Origin: Desulfohalobiaceae bacterium | GTDB lineage: Bacteria > Desulfobacterota > Desulfovibrionia > Desulfovibrionales > Desulfothermaceae | Reading direction: 5' to 3' | Assembly: GCA_021737525.1 (NCBI GenBank) | Contig: JAIPDU010000015.1 | Location: 1 to 15,592, forward strand | Length of the DNA stretch: 15,592 nucleotides | Shown: piece by piece, positions 13,845 through 15,592 of the stretch | Layout: the number at the start of each line of letters is the position of its first letter | How positions within the stretch are numbered: position 1 is the stretch's first letter | Translations under genes and position numbers: made by a program | Notes under the pieces: model-generated | The model's database searches: none | Seen by the model: the letters and a program-made list of their open reading frames with translations, nothing else | What the model was told of the DNA's origin: nothing

Positions 13845-15592
13845 ATGGACCAGAAACGATTCTCCCAACGAACGATCACCGAGGACGGGCGGCTGATGCT
13901 CGCCAAATCCGAACGGGACGGGGTGGAGACCGTATGGGACCGTCTGGAGGCGCAGCAGCCGCACTGCGGCTACTGCGAGCTGGGTCTCAGCTGCCGCAAT
14001 TGCTCCATGGGGCCCTGCCGCATCGATCCCTTTGGCGAGGGTCCGCAACAGGGCGTCTGCGGCGCGGACTCGGACATCATCGTGGCCCGCAATCTGGGGC
14101 GCATGATCGCTTCCGGCGCAGCCTCGCACTCGGATCACGGCAGGGATCTGGTCGAGGTGCTGGAGGCAGTGGCTGACGGATCTGCTCCGGGGTACACCAT
14201 AGCCGACGAGGCCAAGCTGCGCAGGGTCGCCGCGGAATACGGGGTCGAAGCGGAGGGCCGGGAGGCCGGCGCAGTGGCCAGGGATCTGGCCCGGGCCATG
14301 CAGGAGGACTACGGCACCCGCCTCTCCCGGCTGGGTCTCCTCTCCCGGGCGCCGGAGCCGCGCCGGGCCCTCTGGGATCGGCTGGGAATCACTCCGCGGG
14401 GCATCGACCGCGAGACTTCGGAGATGATGCACCGGACCCACATGGGGGTGGACAACGACTGGCAGAACCTTTTGCTTCAGGCCCTGCGCAACGCCCTGTC
14501 CGACGGCTGGGGCGGCTCCATGATCGCCACCGAGGTCTCGGACATCCTCTTCGGCACACCCCAACCCGTCGCCTCCCGGGTGAATCTGGGCGTGCTGAAA
14601 GAGGATCAGGTCAATATCGCGGTGCATGGGCACAATCCCATTGTCTCGGAAACCATCATGCGGGCCTGCCGGGACGAGGCCCTGCTGCGGAAGGCCCGGG
14701 ATCGCGGAGCTTCCGGGATAAATCTCGTGGGGCTCTGCTGCACCGGAAACGAGCTCCTGATGCGCCACGGGGTGCCCATGGCCGGGAACCACCTCATGAC
14801 CGAGCTGGCCCTGGTCACCGGAGCCATGGAGATGATGCTCGTGGACTACCAGTGCATCATGCCCTCCCTGGGCCAGGTGGCCTCCTGCTACCACACGCAG
14901 ATGATCTCCACCAGCGACAAAGCCAAATTTCCGGGAATGGAGCACCAGGAGTTCCACTCGGACAACGCGGCGGACCTGGCCCAGCGGCTCGTGGAACGGG
15001 CGGTGGACAACTTCGGGCGGCGGAATCCGGACAAGGTTTCCATCCCCTCCCAGCCCGTGGACCTGGTGGGCGGCTTTTCCGTGGAGTCCGTGCTCCAGGC
15101 CCTGGGCGGGAGTTTGGATCCACTGCTGGAGGCGCTCAAGTCGGGCAAGATCCGCGGAGCCGCCGGGGTGGTGGGCTGCAACAACCCCAAGATCCGGCAC
15201 GACCTGGGACACACCGCCCTGACCAGCCGGCTCATCGAGAACGACGTCCTGGTCCTGGATACCGGCTGCGCAGCAGTGGCCAACGCCAAGCACGGACTGG
15301 AGCAGGCCGAGGCAGCGGAACGGGCCGGCCCCGGGCTGAAGGAGGTCTGCTCCTCTCTGGGAATTCCCCCGGTGCTCCACTTCGGCAGCTGCGTGGACAA
15401 CGTGCGCATCCTGGTCCTTGCCGCGGAGCTGGCCAAGGCGTTGGGCCAAGACATCAGCGCCCTTCCCCTGGCCGGAGCGGCCCCGGAATGGTACTCGGAG
15501 AAGGCGGTCTCCATCGGGGCCTATTGCGTCGCCTCCGGCATCGATACCGTGCTGGGGCCCACCCCGCCGGTGACCGGGAGCATGAATGTGAC
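13845..15592 (+). CDS. cooS: Anaerobic Ni-Fe carbon monoxide dehydrogenase catalytic subunit, 3' end cut by window edge
   Basis: Catalyses CO + H2O to CO2 + 2 electrons + 2 H+ at a Ni-Fe-S C-cluster. 582 residues visible of about 630. N-terminal cluster ligands: C41 and C44 (HCGYCE, D-cluster, CX2C) and C50/C53/C58/C72 (SCRNCSMGPC, B-cluster). C-cluster motifs are all present: VHGHNP (260-265), LCCTGNE (297-303, ligand C299), DYQC (C337), VGCNNPK (C445), DTGCAA (C475) and FGSCVDN (C516), followed by PPVTGS near the cut. No key ligand is missing, so the enzyme should be active. AAGGAG lies five bases before the ATG. With CooF and FNOR upstream and no ACS subunit seen, it is a monofunctional CODH; an assembly gene such as cooC may follow outside the window. 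Confidence 0.96.
   Translation, partial: MDQKRFSQRTITEDGRLMLAKSERDGVETVWDRLEAQQPHCGYCELGLSCRNCSMGPCRIDPFGEGPQQGVCGADSDIIVARNLGRMIASGAASHSDHGRDLVEVLEAVADGSAPGYTIADEAKLRRVAAEYGVEAEGREAGAVARDLARAMQEDYGTRLSRLGLLSRAPEPRRALWDRLGITPRGIDRETSEMMHRTHMGVDNDWQNLLLQALRNALSDGWGGSMIATEVSDILFGTPQPVASRVNLGVLKEDQVNIAVHGHNPIVSETIMRACRDEALLRKARDRGASGINLVGLCCTGNELLMRHGVPMAGNHLMTELALVTGAMEMMLVDYQCIMPSLGQVASCYHTQMISTSDKAKFPGMEHQEFHSDNAADLAQRLVERAVDNFGRRNPDKVSIPSQPVDLVGGFSVESVLQALGGSLDPLLEALKSGKIRGAAGVVGCNNPKIRHDLGHTALTSRLIENDVLVLDTGCAAVANAKHGLEQAEAAERAGPGLKEVCSSLGIPPVLHFGSCVDNVRILVLAAELAKALGQDISALPLAGAAPEWYSEKAVSIGAYCVASGIDTVLGPTPPVTGSMNV

Noticed and set aside
12966..15449. 827-codon open frame on the minus strand opposite cooF and cooS
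   Set aside because: It runs antisense to two unmistakable genes with intact metal-binding motifs, shows no recognisable domain, and is a common effect of strong GC third-position bias.

Overview
The window is a GC-rich bacterial chromosome segment with dense, short-gapped operons. No mobile elements, CRISPR arrays, tRNAs or rRNAs were seen. The gene content suggests an anaerobic, probably sulfate-reducing member of the Desulfobacterota (Desulfovibrionales-like). It has an anaerobic Ni-Fe CO dehydrogenase (CooS) whose N-terminal cysteine pattern matches the Desulfovibrio vulgaris type, a CooF ferredoxin, and a DUF362 plus polyferredoxin pair of a kind familiar from such organisms. The taxonomic placement is inference from gene content, not from a marker gene.

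Left part (1-4644, minus strand): a complete livJ-H-M-G and truncated livF operon. It encodes a branched-chain amino acid/carboxylate-type (HAAT) ABC importer, read right to left: periplasmic binding protein, two permeases and two ATPases. A strong intrinsic terminator sits between the binding-protein gene and the permease genes and probably sets excess binding protein over membrane complex. LivG has a degenerate ABC signature.

Middle part (4930-8645): an MFS transporter (minus), a divergently transcribed AMP-forming acyl-CoA ligase (plus) ending in an intrinsic terminator, and a convergent TetR regulator (minus) with two tandem palindromic operator-like sites before its start codon. With the liv operon this looks like a carboxylic-acid uptake and CoA-activation module under TetR control. 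The substrate is not readable from the sequence.

Right part (8989-15592, plus strand): two transcription units. The first is a Tat-exported DUF362 protein overlapping by 4 nt a 538-residue membrane polyferredoxin that fuses a NapH-like and a NapG-like half. After a 287-bp gap with a good sigma70-type promoter comes a CODH cluster: FAD/NAD(P) oxidoreductase (FNOR), four-cluster ferredoxin CooF, and CooS (582 residues visible, cut by the right edge). The cluster fits CO oxidation coupled to NAD(P)+ reduction, CooS to CooF to FNOR, or the reverse. The neighbouring membrane polyferredoxin is a possible but unproven second electron route between the cytoplasmic ferredoxin pool and the membrane/periplasm.
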